A DNA stretch of 64,000 nucleotides from Embiotoca jacksoni (GCA_022577435.1 JAKOON010000002.1:13746184-13810183), one strand, 5' to 3'; shown: positions 22,539-37,533, counted from the first letter of the stretch. The notes: a model not told the origin generated them from the letters alone. Numbers and translations are program-made.

Positions 22539-25500
22539 CGGGCACGGGAGGGTTCTTATGTAGTTATAAGTTATTGTGTACCTGTGTGTATGTCCTCTTT
22601 ACACCACGGACACTGGGCCACTGCAATAACACAAGAATGTTCTGTACCGCTGCCAAATATAAAAGCCGGCGGAAAACGGCAGAGGGGCGCGACGGCAGTG
22701 CTGCAGGATTGAACCAGTACTGTGCTGCCCCGGTCCTACCAACATCACAGTTGTCTTGTTAACTGTAATTCCCATGAACTCATGGGGAAAGATTTGTGCA
22801 ATACAATTACTAGTTATGGTTACAAGTAGCATGTGTAACTGGTTTTAGCAAGTCTCGACACGAACAAATTCACCAAGAAACTCTTGATGTGTTGAAATCC
22901 GAGATTGCGAAAGGAGAAGTTGGGGAAGGATGCCACAGGCTGTGTGGGTAGATGTATTCTTAGGAAAGAGAAAGGTATAGAGGACAGATTGCGGGAAGAG
23001 ACTAAAATTAATATTGAGCTGATTGAATGACCTGCTGTTTAGTTGTATTCGGCCAGAGCTGCTCATAGGTGGTGATACCTGCAGTTTTGGGCCTTCTACT
23101 GCACTAGTTAAAGAAAATGCAGTCATATGGGCATGGAGAGTAGCAGTCCAGCACAGGCAGAAAAAGCAGGGGAGATGAAAGATTGCAAAATGTTATCACC
23201 ACCACCTGCAGGCTGGTTTATTACAGAAGCCAAGGTCTAAAAGTTATATCCTCATTGTTCCTCATTAGCATTCTTGTATGCACACATGTCTGTCTGCTTT
23301 GACAAATTTGAATGCTTAAAATTTGAATTTTTATTTCATAGTTTCCTCCAGCAGCTGGTGATAATGCCAAAGGAAAACCTGAAAGCTATGACCTTCTTTG
23401 TTTTTACATTTTTCACCAAGGCCACCAAGGTCTACTGTTGTGCTGCTAAGAATACGCTTATTTAGACATTTAGCAGTTACTGAGCAACATTATCATTTAT
23501 TTGAAGTCATGATTCTGTCACCATGTTCACATTGTCTCATTGTTTTCTCACTGTCATTTTATACATTATAATTAAATATTGATAATAGCTGATTTATTCT
23601 AATAATTAGAATTTGTATTTACCAACTGCAACAGTTGCATGTATCAATGGATGCAGCTCATAGTACTATCATCTACTGCAGCAGATGACACCCTGATATC
23701 CAGTTTGCAGCTCAGACAAAATAATGATGTTTTTACCTTCGCCAAAACGGTTACGTTTATTATGCGGTTTGTTTATTTGACTGTTTTTTTTAGCATGATT
23801 ACAAAAAAAAACAGCCCGATTTTCATGATATTTGTTGGAAGCTTTTGTTGCATGGACCAAAGAAGAAACCACTCAACTTTGTAAAGGGGATCGAAATCAC
23901 GGAGCAGATCTATACAATTTTTTTTTTACCCTTGTTAACATTGCGATTGGGCATTCAGCCTTCTAAAAGCCATACATCCTAAAATTCTGTATATGGCGGT
24001 AAAGTTCTGTAGTGACAAATATAATATAGAAATAACATGACTCCATATCCCAATCCACATTCGTAGGTGCTGTTAATCCTCTGGGATACACATGCAGTTG
24101 CTCAAACTTTTAGAGGAAGCCGTCGTTATGGAGCACTCTGGGACAGTGGTGTCATTGGGGAAAACCGGAACCGCTACCCAGCTGAGATATGATGCTTCAG
24201 TGAGGGACGTGTATTTTGACATCATTCTAATAGTTTTGTAAATTTTTCCAGACATATATCATTGTTTCAGTTACAGAGTATGGAGTGGACTACTGGTCTT
24301 AGTGGAGCACTGCGGTCTCCAAGTGTCCTTCTGGTTTCCAAATGCTTCAATTTCAGCTGTTTTTTTTTTTTTTTTTTTAACTTGGTGCAAAGGGAACATT
24401 GCTATCCCTTAGCGTCTTATTCTTGATAATCTCTTCCTTCTTCTCACATTGCCTCCCTGCAATAATTCACTCCACAATGACGAGACATCTCTCCTTTGTA
24501 TGCTCTATTCCCATGTATGGACTAATACCCTTTTCAGACCAAAGTTAGGACTTATTATAAACCAGCATTACCATTACTACAAATGAGTCGCCATTGTCAG
24601 AAATAACCCCAGTATTTGTGCCTGCCTTCTCTTATCCACCCAGAAAAGCATACAGCAGTAGAATAGAGCAAAAGATAAGAGAGAATTTGAGTGTGTACTA
24701 TGAAAAGAAAGTCTCTCTGTCGAGCTCACACACATACATACACACAATCTGTCTATCTCCCTCTCTTCATCTCTCACTTTCATTCCCTCAGATCTGTTTT
24801 CCAGTATTTGCTTGCAGCAGAGTGAAAACAAGTGGTCCTGGCACCACTGTGTCATTTATGTAATTCTCAGCACCGCTTCTGGTCCCTGTGTTTCTCTGCC
24901 ATGTAGTGGCTCAGCAGAAATAGTGATTCAGGGGAGTGGCATATATGCACACAAAAAGGCTAATATGGCCACGCAGATACGGACGTACACACACGCAGAC
25001 ACACATTTGGGACAGCAGAGCAGATGGAGGGGCAGAATGACTAGTGCAAGACTAATAATGAACTCAAACTAGACCTCATGTTGTCCCTGCTGGCACTTCT
25101 TAGGGCATAGACCTTTTTCACGGCAGACATTTGGACTTGTCATTGTAGGGAAAGCACAAGTCTATAAATGAGAGGTCAGTGTCCCAGTAAGCCATGACGG
25201 TGAACCAAGTTGCATCATAGGCTGTTAAAAAAAACAAAAAAAAAACAGATTCAGCTTTGAGATCTAAAAAACAAGGCCAGTGCGGAAGTGCCTCAACGTG
25301 GAATACCACCGAGGGCCACTCGGGGTTAGCTCCAAAAAGGCTCTGGCTCCATAGACACGCATTCACATGAAATACAAAATTAATATGGAGTCACCTGCTA
25401 AAGTCACTCATTCTTATTAGTTTTCTGGCAGTCAATCTGAAAATAATTACATCTTTAATTAGATATGAGGCCCCAAAAAGCGGTATGTTTGGGGGTGTGT

Positions 25501-28500
25501 CTTTTTAATTTACAGGCCTGTGGTGAAGTCAGGTTTCTGCTATAGTGTCCTAGAAAATCGAGTCATATTCACCATTTGCTCCTCCCGAGCTCCTCCAAAT
25601 ACGGTTATTCCTGCATCCCAACGAGCAAAATGCTATACACAGGGCTTCAGAAAGGCAGTTCACAAATCAATGGGTGACATCATTGTTGATTGTTGCTTGA
25701 GTTGCACAAAAGCAGGACCTCACCCAAGTAAAATACAGCCATCAATATTACACCTGTCCTTTCCCTACAATAACAACTCAAAATGACTGCTCGGCAAATA
25801 TAGTAAGTGTTTTCACTGTCTGTAAATTAATCTGAGTCATTGATTAACAGGGCTGTTCAAACAGACTTAAAGCTCAGAGGTTAAGAAATTAGGAAACCAC
25901 TTAACAGCAACAGTACACTGGAGAGAATTGTGAAAACTGTTGTGTTGTGAGCTCCTCTTCCTCCTTTGAAACAGAAGTGGTTTAGCCGATAACAGTGAAT
26001 AATCAAGCAGTCAAGTAGCGTGCTGCTACCAGTTAACTATTAATGCATTGCAGCAGTGAGGAAGGGAGTTTATTCTTAAAACTAGGTTTTTATTGTTAAA
26101 TATTTTACTTTGACTTGTCTTTTGAGTATTCGCATTGTGAAGCAGTTGAGCTGGTCGAAATAAGTACATGTATTCACTTCCATATTTCGACCACAATCAT
26201 TTTTTTTTACTGGTGGTTATTCAAAAGTACGTCAGTATTCTCACGTATATCTGTTACTTAGGAACAACAGCATTGCAAGTTATTTTATTTTTGTTGTGCA
26301 ATTGAGTCCGATTAAATCGTACATTGGAGGAAAAAAACCAAATGTTTAGGTTAGGTTTTTACATGTGGGTCAATCTCAGTTGGCCCATATAAAATTGTCA
26401 CAAGAATGTCAAGTCATACTAAAGCAATTATGAATATTTGTTTACTCCCATTAAAGAAATTGTGGAATGAAGGCTGGGTAAAAATTATAAACTAATACCT
26501 TTGTCTTTTTAAGCTTTAAAAAAAACAAAAACAAAAACAACAAAAAAAAAACATCAATACTTATTAAAAAAAATGTCAATGCATTCAATTTCTTATACTG
26601 TGCACATTGACAAATATTCTTATCTTACTCAAATGTTCACAGAACAATATGCAGGTTTAGTGGCTGCCATTTTATTGTGACACAATGAACCTAAACTCAG
26701 GTTTGTTTTTATACATCCACCAGACTTCTCTCAATGTTACTCCTGCAGGCTCATGCTGACCTGTGACAGCAGAGTAGTTGAAGATTGTGATCCTAGTTTA
26801 TATAATCCTTCCAGTATCTGAAGTCCCACCCTTGCATGTAGGCAAAATATACAAAAAAGCAGTTGGCAGAAATTAGTTTGAGCAATATGGCTGTGGGTAT
26901 GTGTGCTGCTGCATGCACAACTGGGTTTGTGTTTGTGGTTGGAGGCAACACCACAGTGTGACATCTAGTAAAGAGAAATACAATTTCTCGAGGTGAATTT
27001 GTTCCTCTTCTGTCGCCATAATTTTAGTTAAAGCACTCTTACATTGCATTTACATTGCAAGTCACACACAGAAAGTCAATATAAACTTAAAGAGCCAGAG
27101 CTAGTGTGAAAGTTTCAACTAGATGATTTAACTGTTTTCGAAAAAAATATGTGAATCAAAGAAATAGGATGAGCACTACATGAACCTGATGTTTTTATTA
27201 AAAGTTAATTTGAAAAAAAAAAAAAAAAAAACATTTTTAGGGCCCGAGCACGAAAAATTTCGTATTCTAGTGGAGTCGCGAGTGGGCGCGGCCAAATGGC
27301 TCGAGAGCGCCCCCTACAGAGATGCCCCGGCGGCCACATTTAACTAAATTCACGAAATCCGGTGGACACGTGTATCACACCTAGACGCACAAAAAAGTGA
27401 CATTGCACCGTTACCTCAACTCGACAGGAAGTCTACCATTTTGAATTTAGTCGCCATTTTGGGCGATTCTGACACGTACTTTGTCGAACTCCTCCGAGGG
27501 ATTTTGTCGGACCGACTTGAATTTAGGTTCTATGGATAGAAAACATGTTTGGGATTAAATCTTCTTAAAATAATTCGTTTTCGCCGATGCCTGTGCCCGT
27601 GAGAGGCGGCCATTTTGAGCTCCTCGCTATGAAACCACGAGTTGCTTTAAATCTTATGTACATGGACCGACCTTCTCCAAACATCACAGGTATGATAACA
27701 GCCCCGCCCTGAAGACCCCTGTGGGGTAATATTCGTTCATAGTCAGGGCGCCCCCTGTTGGCCACTGGAAATTACACTTTTCATACTTTCACATTCTACG
27801 TCGAGCTGGTTGATCACATGAACCTAAAGTCGGGTCACAATAACCTGAACATGGAGTTGATGATATATTGAGACATTCGTTAAACTTTGTCAATGGGCGT
27901 CGCCGTGACGATGCGGCAAAGTTGGATGTCTCGCCGTGACACAGGAAGTTGATGTTTAAGGTCAACGGATGCTTGAAACCTCATGAAATGTGTCACATAC
28001 ATCCTGCGTTGTGAGACGATAAATTATCTACCTGTTTTGCGAGAAGCGGGGATATGCGGTCCCTCACGCGCTGCACGTCGGGGAGACGGCTTCGGGGAGG
28101 CGGCGTGCGGGAGTGTGAGGGACCGTACATCACTGCTTGCAGTTTTAATTTACTTGTATATCCTTCACAGGAAGGTGTTTAACCCCAGTTCAGAGTGGGG
28201 ACAAATCAAAGAAGAGCAACATTGGGGAGACTGATAATAATGACTAAATGCATACAATAAATTGTTAAAGAGGAAGCGGGAGGCAGTGAAGAATGAATTG
28301 GAGTACTAGTGGTTTGGGGATTCTCAGGAAGTGGACAGCCAGCCAGTAAGTGTGATTAGTGCTGACGTCATTTCTGCTACAATAAATGATGAGCACTCTG
28401 CTTCTCAAACAGGGATTCTTTTTTTTAAAGTATTTTTATACTGTCATGGATTCTTGCTATCGCTTGTATGCTGTCCAGCCTGTCTGTTCATGCCTTCCCA

Positions 28501-30239
28501 TCCATATGAGACATTGTAGCTCTTGGGAACGTTTTTTAATTCCTGTACACATGCAGGCATGATGGTTTCCTGTCATTGTAGTTCCGTTATTTTCAGGCAG
28601 TTTTAGTCTGATGTGAAAGGGAGTGTATGCGTGTGCCTGTGCGTGTGTGCGCCTTCAATGCAGCTGTGGGTTTGGAGGAAGTCTCATGATCCACTTATGA
28701 CCGGGTGTCATGTGACCATAACCACCAGTACTGGACTTGTACTGTACTCATTATCAGCTGCAACTGCTTGTGCTCGTGTTTATTTCAGAAAGCAGATTCT
28801 TTGTACAAAATGGTATTTTAATTTGCACAGATGGTCTTTGTCATGGCTGACAAAAAGTCCCAAACTCCTCTTCATCAGTGTCAGTACGTAACTACTAATA
28901 CATCCGTCCTTCGTCTTTGGCTTGCGTCTAACCTCTTCCTGCCTTCCTGTGGTGAATGCAGGAGTATGTCCAGGTCTCGACAACCAAACTGATTCTTGAG
29001 CTAATCCATACGTGCATTAGAATAATGTTCCCATGAACTAATTGGGAAATGAAATGACAGACAGAAAGAAGGAAGGAAAGAAAATACAGACTTGAGAGAC
29101 TAAAGTTGTTTTTGCAAAACATTAAAAAAAAAAATCCATCAGTAACAGACTACTATGTGTACCGCGACTACTAATGACAGACAATCTTTAACTCTTTCAA
29201 AACATTTGAATGCTGCTGGTTACTTAATTACAATTAGCCCCGAAGTTACTACACATCAGAAAATAATTGATAGTGGATAGCAATTTTAATAACTGAGGAT
29301 TTAGATACAAATAATAATCAGCTAATTTTAAGTTAATTTGTTAAGTTAAAAATGTACACATTCGATTGCTTTTCTTCAGAATGCAATTTTATACCGTTAG
29401 ATTCCAAATCCAAAATTGTGCCAATGATATTTCTTGGCTAAATGATTAATTAACAAATTAACTGGTAAATGAATTGGCAAAAAATTATAAATTCATTTTT
29501 AGTAAAAAATAAAAGATAGTTGTCATCCTATTAAGATACAGCGCATATAGAGGAGAAGATGCCAAAAAATAAAATAAAATGATTTTGATTTTTTTATTAG
29601 CATTACGTGATTATTACTCAACACTTATTTCAAAGTGAGTCCACTGTCATACTGAGTTTTTTTTAGATGTTGAACTCTTTCGGTTATTGCTCTGTGCCCA
29701 GATGCCGCACAGTTATCTCCCTCGCAGTTTTTTTTGTGTTACCAAATAAGAAGCATTAACTTTACTTCACATGTACCGTATGTGTCTCACAATGTGAGCC
29801 CGGGATGGGCTCTTGGGAAAGCACTGAAAATTGCTTCTTACGTAACCTGAAATTGCCCATGACAACATGAATGCTAATGTTACCAAAACTGTAGTAGAAA
29901 TGGCATCTAATCAGCAAGTCAAACTTTTATAAATACCAGAGCTGTGCAGGCTTCCTGATGGTTCACTATTTTAACTGTCACTTCAGAGGAATCTGTTACG
30001 ATTTACACCAAACAGTACCTTTTTTTGTTTTTAAATACCGATGAACTAAGATTTTTTTTTTTCACAAGAGGATGTAACCAAAGAGAAAACTTCCTCAATG
30101 TGGTGGTAACATTTTTTATTTTTGTAATATTCAAAAGTACTCAAATGAACTCAGCCAGGTATTATGGGTTTTTCTTCAAATCTGACCTTCTCTGGTAATA
30201 ACACAACAAATTGAGTCACACAAATACATGGTAACATGT

Positions 30240-30295
<56 letters not shown>

Positions 30296-31939
30296 AAAAG
30301 TGAGAATGGTTTTAAGTGACTGATGGAAAGCAAACAGGATGTCACTTTAGTTATCTCTGTGAGTCGGTTACAAGCTAACTGACATCACTATCTGTCCTGC
30401 AGCAGGAAACCACACTGTACAAATAGCAAACAACTTTCTCCGTGTTTCTGCGGAAGATCACAAGGAAACACTTTGTGTGTGTGTGGGGGGGGGGGGGGGG
30501 GGGGGGGGGGGGTAAACTGTGGCATGTTTTCACAGGGATAAATGCAGGGTGAAACTCAGATTACCAACAAGACTGGTGTTCATTTGCTTTGATTAAAATA
30601 AAATGGAAGTAAATAATTGAAGGGTTTTTTTTAAGCTTCAAAGTTATTTGTGGTTTAACCAATAAAAAAAATATATTATATCGTTCTATGGTAACACACA
30701 GTTTTGTCCATAGTGTGTATGTGTTGGTGCATTGACTGAGAGGCTGCTACGGCTGAGTATTGAACCGCTCCAGCCCAGATTTCTCGGCATCACTAACAGA
30801 AGGGTCGAAAGAAGTAATAAAATGCTTGTCCCTTCAGTTGAGATCCAATCAAAAACAACACACATATTTCATGTGTATACAAAAAAAGTCAACTGAAATC
30901 ACCATCCCGTGCCAACTTCAAACAACCTCAATAGATCAATACACTCAAATTACGCTGGTTGTTCCAGTTAATTGTGAGGGATTTAGTGTTAATGCTTTGA
31001 GTAATCGCCTGTTTGCTTTCCGATAAGGTCTTGAACTGGACCTGCTTAGTCATGTGTGGGCAATTTAATATGTTACATCGCCAATTAATTCAACTGACCA
31101 ACATAAGACACTTTCAGCATTCAGTGTGATATGATGAATTTGCACCCGTAGTGCCCTAATTCCTGGGTATCTTTATGAATGTGTGGGTCCATGGGCTTCA
31201 CTGATATGCAACGGCATTAAAAAAAAATGACCCTTTCTGAGAATGGCAGCTTTAAACCCTGACAGCTATGAATGTAAGTATGGTGTGTGTGCATACAGGA
31301 ACCATTTCTGCTGGGAGGAAAAAAAAAAAACTGCCTTTCAGCTGTTATCGCGGAGCTAGCAGAACGGGAGCGATCACCTCCCACTGCTGAGCTATCAATG
31401 TGGAGTTAATTGCCTTTCACAGGAAAAGCGGGAGAGGGGGGGGGGGGGGGGTGTATGTGTGTGTTTCGTTTTTTTGCTTGTTTGTAGGCTTTTTCTTATT
31501 CAATTGACCTCTGTTGCATTACAAAATTCTGCAGGACCTGTGCCTGGAATTGTCCCCATAAACCTGCGATTCATCATTGAGATTGTTTACTTAAATGATA
31601 CGAACAAACGGACTCGACGGAAAAGTGATACAAACCACATTACACAGAGACAGCTTCACAGAGAGATGAAGAGGAAGATAGAGGGAAGGAGAGATAAAGT
31701 GGACAGAGAGAGTGATGGGGAGAGGGAGACGAGGATAGGTGGGCTGGGCTTGGCAGGACAGTATGTTCCGCGAGAGCTATGGACGACAAGGTCGTTCAAG
31801 GTCCCCTGTCACGCCTGATGTGTTGCAGTGGGGGTTTCTGAGGGGATGAGGAGCAGTAAGAGTGGGACTTGGGAGTGGGTCCTTCCAGTCTACATATCTA
31901 TAATGTACTTGTATATTCATGCCATGACGCATCAGAGTG

Positions 31940-32032
<93 letters not shown>

Positions 32033-32607
32033 TTTGTGCATGCCTCCCCTTCACTTATGTCCAGCACTGATGGCCTTGTGTTTAGCCTGATATATGTTAG
32101 TTTCCTCTATAAAGCCCAGGTTTTGCATGTCTCACTTCTATTGTCACAGTCTGAAGCCTTTAATATCTCATCATTAACCATTACTCCTGTATCTTCAGAA
32201 CATGTCTGATGTTAGAGGAATTGTATATCCGCTGCTTTGTATTCAGTAGATCAAGTGTCATCATTCTCCACATCTGTGCTTGACTACTTTGTCTACATGG
32301 TGTAATTCCAGCCAGCTTTACTCTTCAAAGAACCAATAGTGACTTTGTGAACCAGGAACGATAATTATTTTACAGTAAATGCCAAACTAAGATTCTGACT
32401 TTGCAGAGGTTAAAGAGGTTTGCAGAGGTACTATACATACAGTACCTTGGATTTGTCCTGGCAGGGTGACACAGATAATATATCTCGATACGCTTGGCAG
32501 GCATGAGAACGAGACATGTCAAAATATGTCGGTGCCTGCACTGGTCACACTCCAGAAGCCTCTTAGTGTTTTTCCATCATATGGCGCCTCAGAAGGGCAT
32601 CAGCGCG

Positions 32608-32673
<66 letters not shown>

Positions 32674-35600
32674 TGCATTTGTGCATGGACGTGTGAACGT
32701 GTTCGTTGATCTTCCTCTGCGTGTTACAGTGCGAGTGATCAGGATCTCTTCAGCGTTCTTATTTCCCCCTTTTTATTGTCATTATTATCTCTTGCAGATT
32801 TGTGCTCCATGCAGCTGCTCTGTAGTATTTGCATGTTGCAGAGGTAAAATGAGAACATTGATTTCAGTTACCGCTTAGCCACTAGTCTGTAGTCCTGCAA
32901 GCCTGGCAGTTTATATAAAATAAGATGAATGTGATGGAAACTGTAATACAATTACTAATGACAAATCACATCCCGTGGATTTCTAGTTCAGCAGCATTAT
33001 ACACACAGACACTCACACACACCATGTACACAGACACATATCTACAAAAGAGTCTGCATCATGTTGAGGCTGCTTTAAGATAAACACTGACTGGGTTAAT
33101 GGCCAGTGATTGTGTAGTTGGATACAGATTGACGAAGGCAGAGATCCATCAGTGTGACAGACTGTGTGTCGGAGTGCTGCTCCAAAAAAAGCCAACAGGC
33201 ATAGTGGTCAGTGGTCCTGGGAGTTATCCCAGAAATTGTTTTTCCCTCTGTCATTTGTTGACATCAGAAGATAGTGAGTCACTGGTGCAGCAAATTAGAA
33301 ACACAACTTTTTACTGTGCAAACACATTCTCATGCAAGCCCACATCAGAATATAGATGTGTGAGGGGGAGTTCAGGGTTTTGGGTGACTCACTTTTGGAC
33401 CACATACCATCACTTTGTTCCAGTGCATTGGTCTTCTTTGGCAGGTTAACCTCTGTGGTGGTGTTATTCAGGTCAACCGACACTGAGAAGAATTTCCACT
33501 AACCTTCTCTGGTGAAGTTCCCAGTAATAACTGTTCTGCAATTATACTGAACAAATGGATTTCCTACATGATATTAAGGTGCAGTCAGGTTGATGAGATG
33601 ATGCTGGTCATTGTTTGATATGTACAGTATGGCACATTCTTATGCATGACAGGTGGTTACTGTGAAACATTCATTACTTCCTCTTTGTGTGACTCTTCCT
33701 CTGCTGCCTGGTGCACACTCATTCTATTTGTGCCCTTTCATTTATTCCCACCGCGACAAATAAAATGCATCAAAAACGTACAACCCATTAAGTCGAAAAT
33801 GACTGAAAATGGTACAACATAATAAGGCAAGACATTGCAATTATCATGCACAGAAGGCAGTAACCAATGGTACATTATTTTAAATTCATTAACTCAGTCT
33901 CTCGCTCGTTCTTGAATAAATTGGAGCTCTCCATCTTCCTCTTCCATCATCATAGATTAACATTACAGTTCACAGTTGGTTTTCTTTAGACTGAAAGCCC
34001 CTTGATGTGTGGTTAGGAAATCCCCCCCATTAAGTCACCAATGCAGATAATCAGTTTGTGCCACATTGGGTGGAAGGATGGGCCTACATTACACCATACT
34101 TTCTTAAACATTCATGGTTCCATATTGTTTGAAGTGAAAGGAGTACGATTTTGGTCCTGAGTTAAAGAATGTTGAAGAACTTATGTGTTTTTGTAAGTAG
34201 TTGCTTATGCATGACTGATTTTTTTTTTTTTTTAAATTTTATACGGTATGGTATTAAGATGCCGAGAAGTCTGAGCACAATAATAAAATGGCCTAAAACT
34301 TTCTTTTTTCTTTTCTTTGTCCACAGTGAATGAGTATGTGTTCATGGTCCAAGCCAGAGGGATCCAGATCAAAGAGAACGTGAAGAACATTGGGGCTCAG
34401 GTTCTGGAGCAGGTGGTGAGAGGGGCTTACAACATCAATGGCACAGGTAAAGACGTGCACATCCACGTGGAAGGCTTAGCTCACAGCTCGTCTTTTATTT
34501 AAGTGCATGAGCCCCCCCCCCCCCCCAAAAAAAAAAAAGTGTGTAGTTCAGGGACCAGTGAAAAGATACTAGTACACAAAACAATGTAACTTGCAGCCAG
34601 ACTCCTTTTGACGTGCTTGTGTGTGATTCCAGATTATTCCTATGACTTCAACTTCAGCGAGAGCGATGCTCCTCCCACCGCATACCTCCCTGAGGGCTTC
34701 ACCTATCTCCCCTCACAAGTTTGCCCTGAGAGGCTGCCCTCCATGAGTAAGTGCACTGTTAAAGTTAATTTGATTGATTTTATTTGGAATTCTTTCGCTC
34801 ATATCCTGACTCATGATTTTATAATATATTCAGAATATTAGGCACCAGATGAGGAAATGTCTCTCCGTTACAGTTCTCATTGTGCCCTTGTACACATTTG
34901 TTCTAGTAATATTAGAGAAATGGTTGAGCGAACATGTTTTATTTCAGCTTTGATTGATGATGCATGCAAATACGTCGTAATAGCACAATCTAGCAATTTA
35001 TGTTCTGGGCTGCTCAACCGTTACAGGCTTTCTCAGCATTTTCTTCATCCTACTCCAATTGATTTTTTTTTTCCCCCCATCATTTCTATCTTTACTCATG
35101 GCCGTCTTTTTTCTCCCCCACGCACAGAGGGCCGATTGGAGGTGAATATGAGTGAGATATCTCTGGAGGAGGTGGAAAGATCCTTGCTGGAGGGAGAGAC
35201 TAGCATGGTACCTGGAGGCTACTGGAAGCCCAAAGACTGTTTGCCGCGCTGGAAGGTGAGTGCGGATGTGGCATTGTTAAAAGAAAGCTCAATGAGAAGC
35301 ACAGCCAAATCTACTGACCGGCCAGTGGAAACACAAATGCATGATTCAGCCATATAAGGCAGAAGAGGCTACTGTATTGTTATAGTATAGACCTTAAGCC
35401 AACTGTATTCCTCTGGCAGATTTTGGAAGTGTCTTTTAATTGTCTCTCCCCACCATCAGAGCACCAAATGGAATAATGAATGTGCTCCAATGAATGAATG
35501 ACATTCAGCCCTTCCATTGAGTCCACAGAGAATCTATGCAGGGCTTTGAAGCTCTTTCAGCACCTCATTGTGTCCCACACCCCACATCTGTACATTACCT

Positions 35601-37533
35601 GATGCCTATTCAACTGTTTCCATATGATTTACTGCATTTTGTAGATGCAAGCTGCCATTCGCCTCACTGCATTGTTGTCAGCGACATTTGATTTGGGGTT
35701 CTCAACCTGCTAAAAAAAAAAGTGTCTCTTTCCAAAAATTACAGCAATACACGGTAAGAAGCCAGTTTATTAGGTACACATAGCTAAAAGTAATGTAGTC
35801 TAATACAACAGCCCGCAATAAATTCTACTTTGAGGGTTATAATGCTTTATAGGGGTTTTGACTCAAATGTATGATCACCTTGGAGACTGCAGTTTGTGGT
35901 GCAGTTGAACTGAATTGCATTATAGTGGCAGGTGTTCCCATTGTTTTGCCAGCCGCTTTTATATCTGTGAGAATAGGCAAAATAACAGAAACACCTTTTT
36001 TATAGACGGCAACACAGTTTATGAGAGGCGTGTTTCTGAGTTCTGAGATCTCCCTTTACTGTTACAATGTAAAGTTAATATTTGGGAGAATAATCCACCT
36101 AAGAATTTCTCATCCTCATGCTTTTTCTCATTCCGTGGCTCGCTCTGTGAATCAGAATGATGAGGCTGGTCTGTCTGATAGCAAAAATGCAAAAAAAATT
36201 TACAATTACAAAGTACGAGAAGCAAGCAAAGCATCTTTCTTTGCACTTTACAGTACTGCTACATTTTTAAACCAGCTAAAAACAGGAAGTGACAAAAAGA
36301 TACATATTAGGAGATTACTATGTCTTTTTTTTTGTCGCTTCCTGTTTTTTTTCTAGCATTGCAGTCTTGTGTGCCATCTGTGTCTTATCTCTTACATTCA
36401 TTTGTGTATGTTCTGATGAGCACATTTTTTTTCTGTCGCTCTTATTTATTACAGTATTCTCTCACTTTTCCCAGTTTCCCTTGCTTTTTATTCCTTCCTG
36501 TTACAGCGTCACTGTTTTATATTGAGCTTCAAAAGAAACTTAAAAACAGGCACTGTCACAGTTACCGCTCCGTGGGGAAAAATAAACACCTCTCAGATCT
36601 TTGGTGCCTTGGTGCTTCTCTGATTGATGCCTGTCAGATCTCCTTTTGGAAATGAGATTTCACATACCTGACACTCTTTTGTCAGAAGTCTTCATTGTAA
36701 TTAGTAAGTTTTGGTCCTGTCTTCACCCACACGTTCCCATTCACCCACTGCTAATAGATCACAACTCTCATCTGCACACATTCAACTGCTCGTGGCTTTA
36801 TGTGTTCCTGTATATTTATACACGACGTATCTCTATTTGTCTGCTTGTCCATTTTATTTCATGCCTGTTGTATTTTCCTCCATTTTGTGTCCCCAGGTGG
36901 CAATCCTAGTTCCATTCAGGAACCGACATGAACACTTGCCCATCCTCCTGAGACACCTGGTGCCAGTGCTGCGGAAACAGAAACTTCAGTTTGCCTTTTA
37001 TGTCATAGAGCAGGTATTCACATTGTCATTTACAGAGATTAACAGTTTCGTGTGGCAGAAATACTCTCACTGCTTTACAGAAGGTTATGATATCACCGGA
37101 TATCCTTTTTTTCTCTAGGCGGGTACAGAGCCATTTAACCGAGCCATGTTGTTCAATGTGGGCTACAAGGAGGCTATGAAGGACCTGGACTGGGACTGTC
37201 TAATCTTCCACGATGTGGACCACCTCATGGAGAATGACAGAAATTATTACGGCTGCACAGACATGCCCAGACACTTTGCTGTCAAACTTGACAAGTACTC
37301 CTACATGTGAGTCCTGATTCTGCCTAGGTGGGAATACACAGTAAATCTATTCTTACTTAAAATGAATCTAATATGTGTAATTGTCCCTCCAAGGCTTCCA
37401 TATAATGAGTTCTTTGGTGGTGTCAGTGGCCTGACGGTGAAGCAGTTCAAAAAGATGAATGGATTTCCTAATGCATTCTGGGGCTGGGGAGGAGAGGACG
37501 ATGACCTCTGGAACAGGTGGGGGAAACACACAG

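Larger units (their letters stand above)
21634..34326. other. b4galt5 intron 1, second part
   Basis: Non-coding. It holds the interspersed repeats at 23733-23895, 25114-25800 and 27239-28150, long GT tracts (22453-22536, 30242-30294, 31940-32029, 32609-32668), G tracts (30485-30512, 31436-31451) and an A-rich run (26518-26551). The polypyrimidine tract and acceptor of exon 2 are at 34300-34326. Nothing with coding character was seen. Confidence 0.75.

Noticed and set aside
34857..35357. 166-residue plus-strand open frame across b4galt5 exon 4
   Set aside because: Only 35128-35255 matches the family; the flanks are intron 3 and intron 4 read through without splice signals.
36021..37118. Overlapping plus-strand frames rich in Phe, Leu and Ser before b4galt5 exon 5
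   Set aside because: Pyrimidine-rich intron sequence; the hydrophobic look comes from T-rich codons, and only 36897-37013 is exon.
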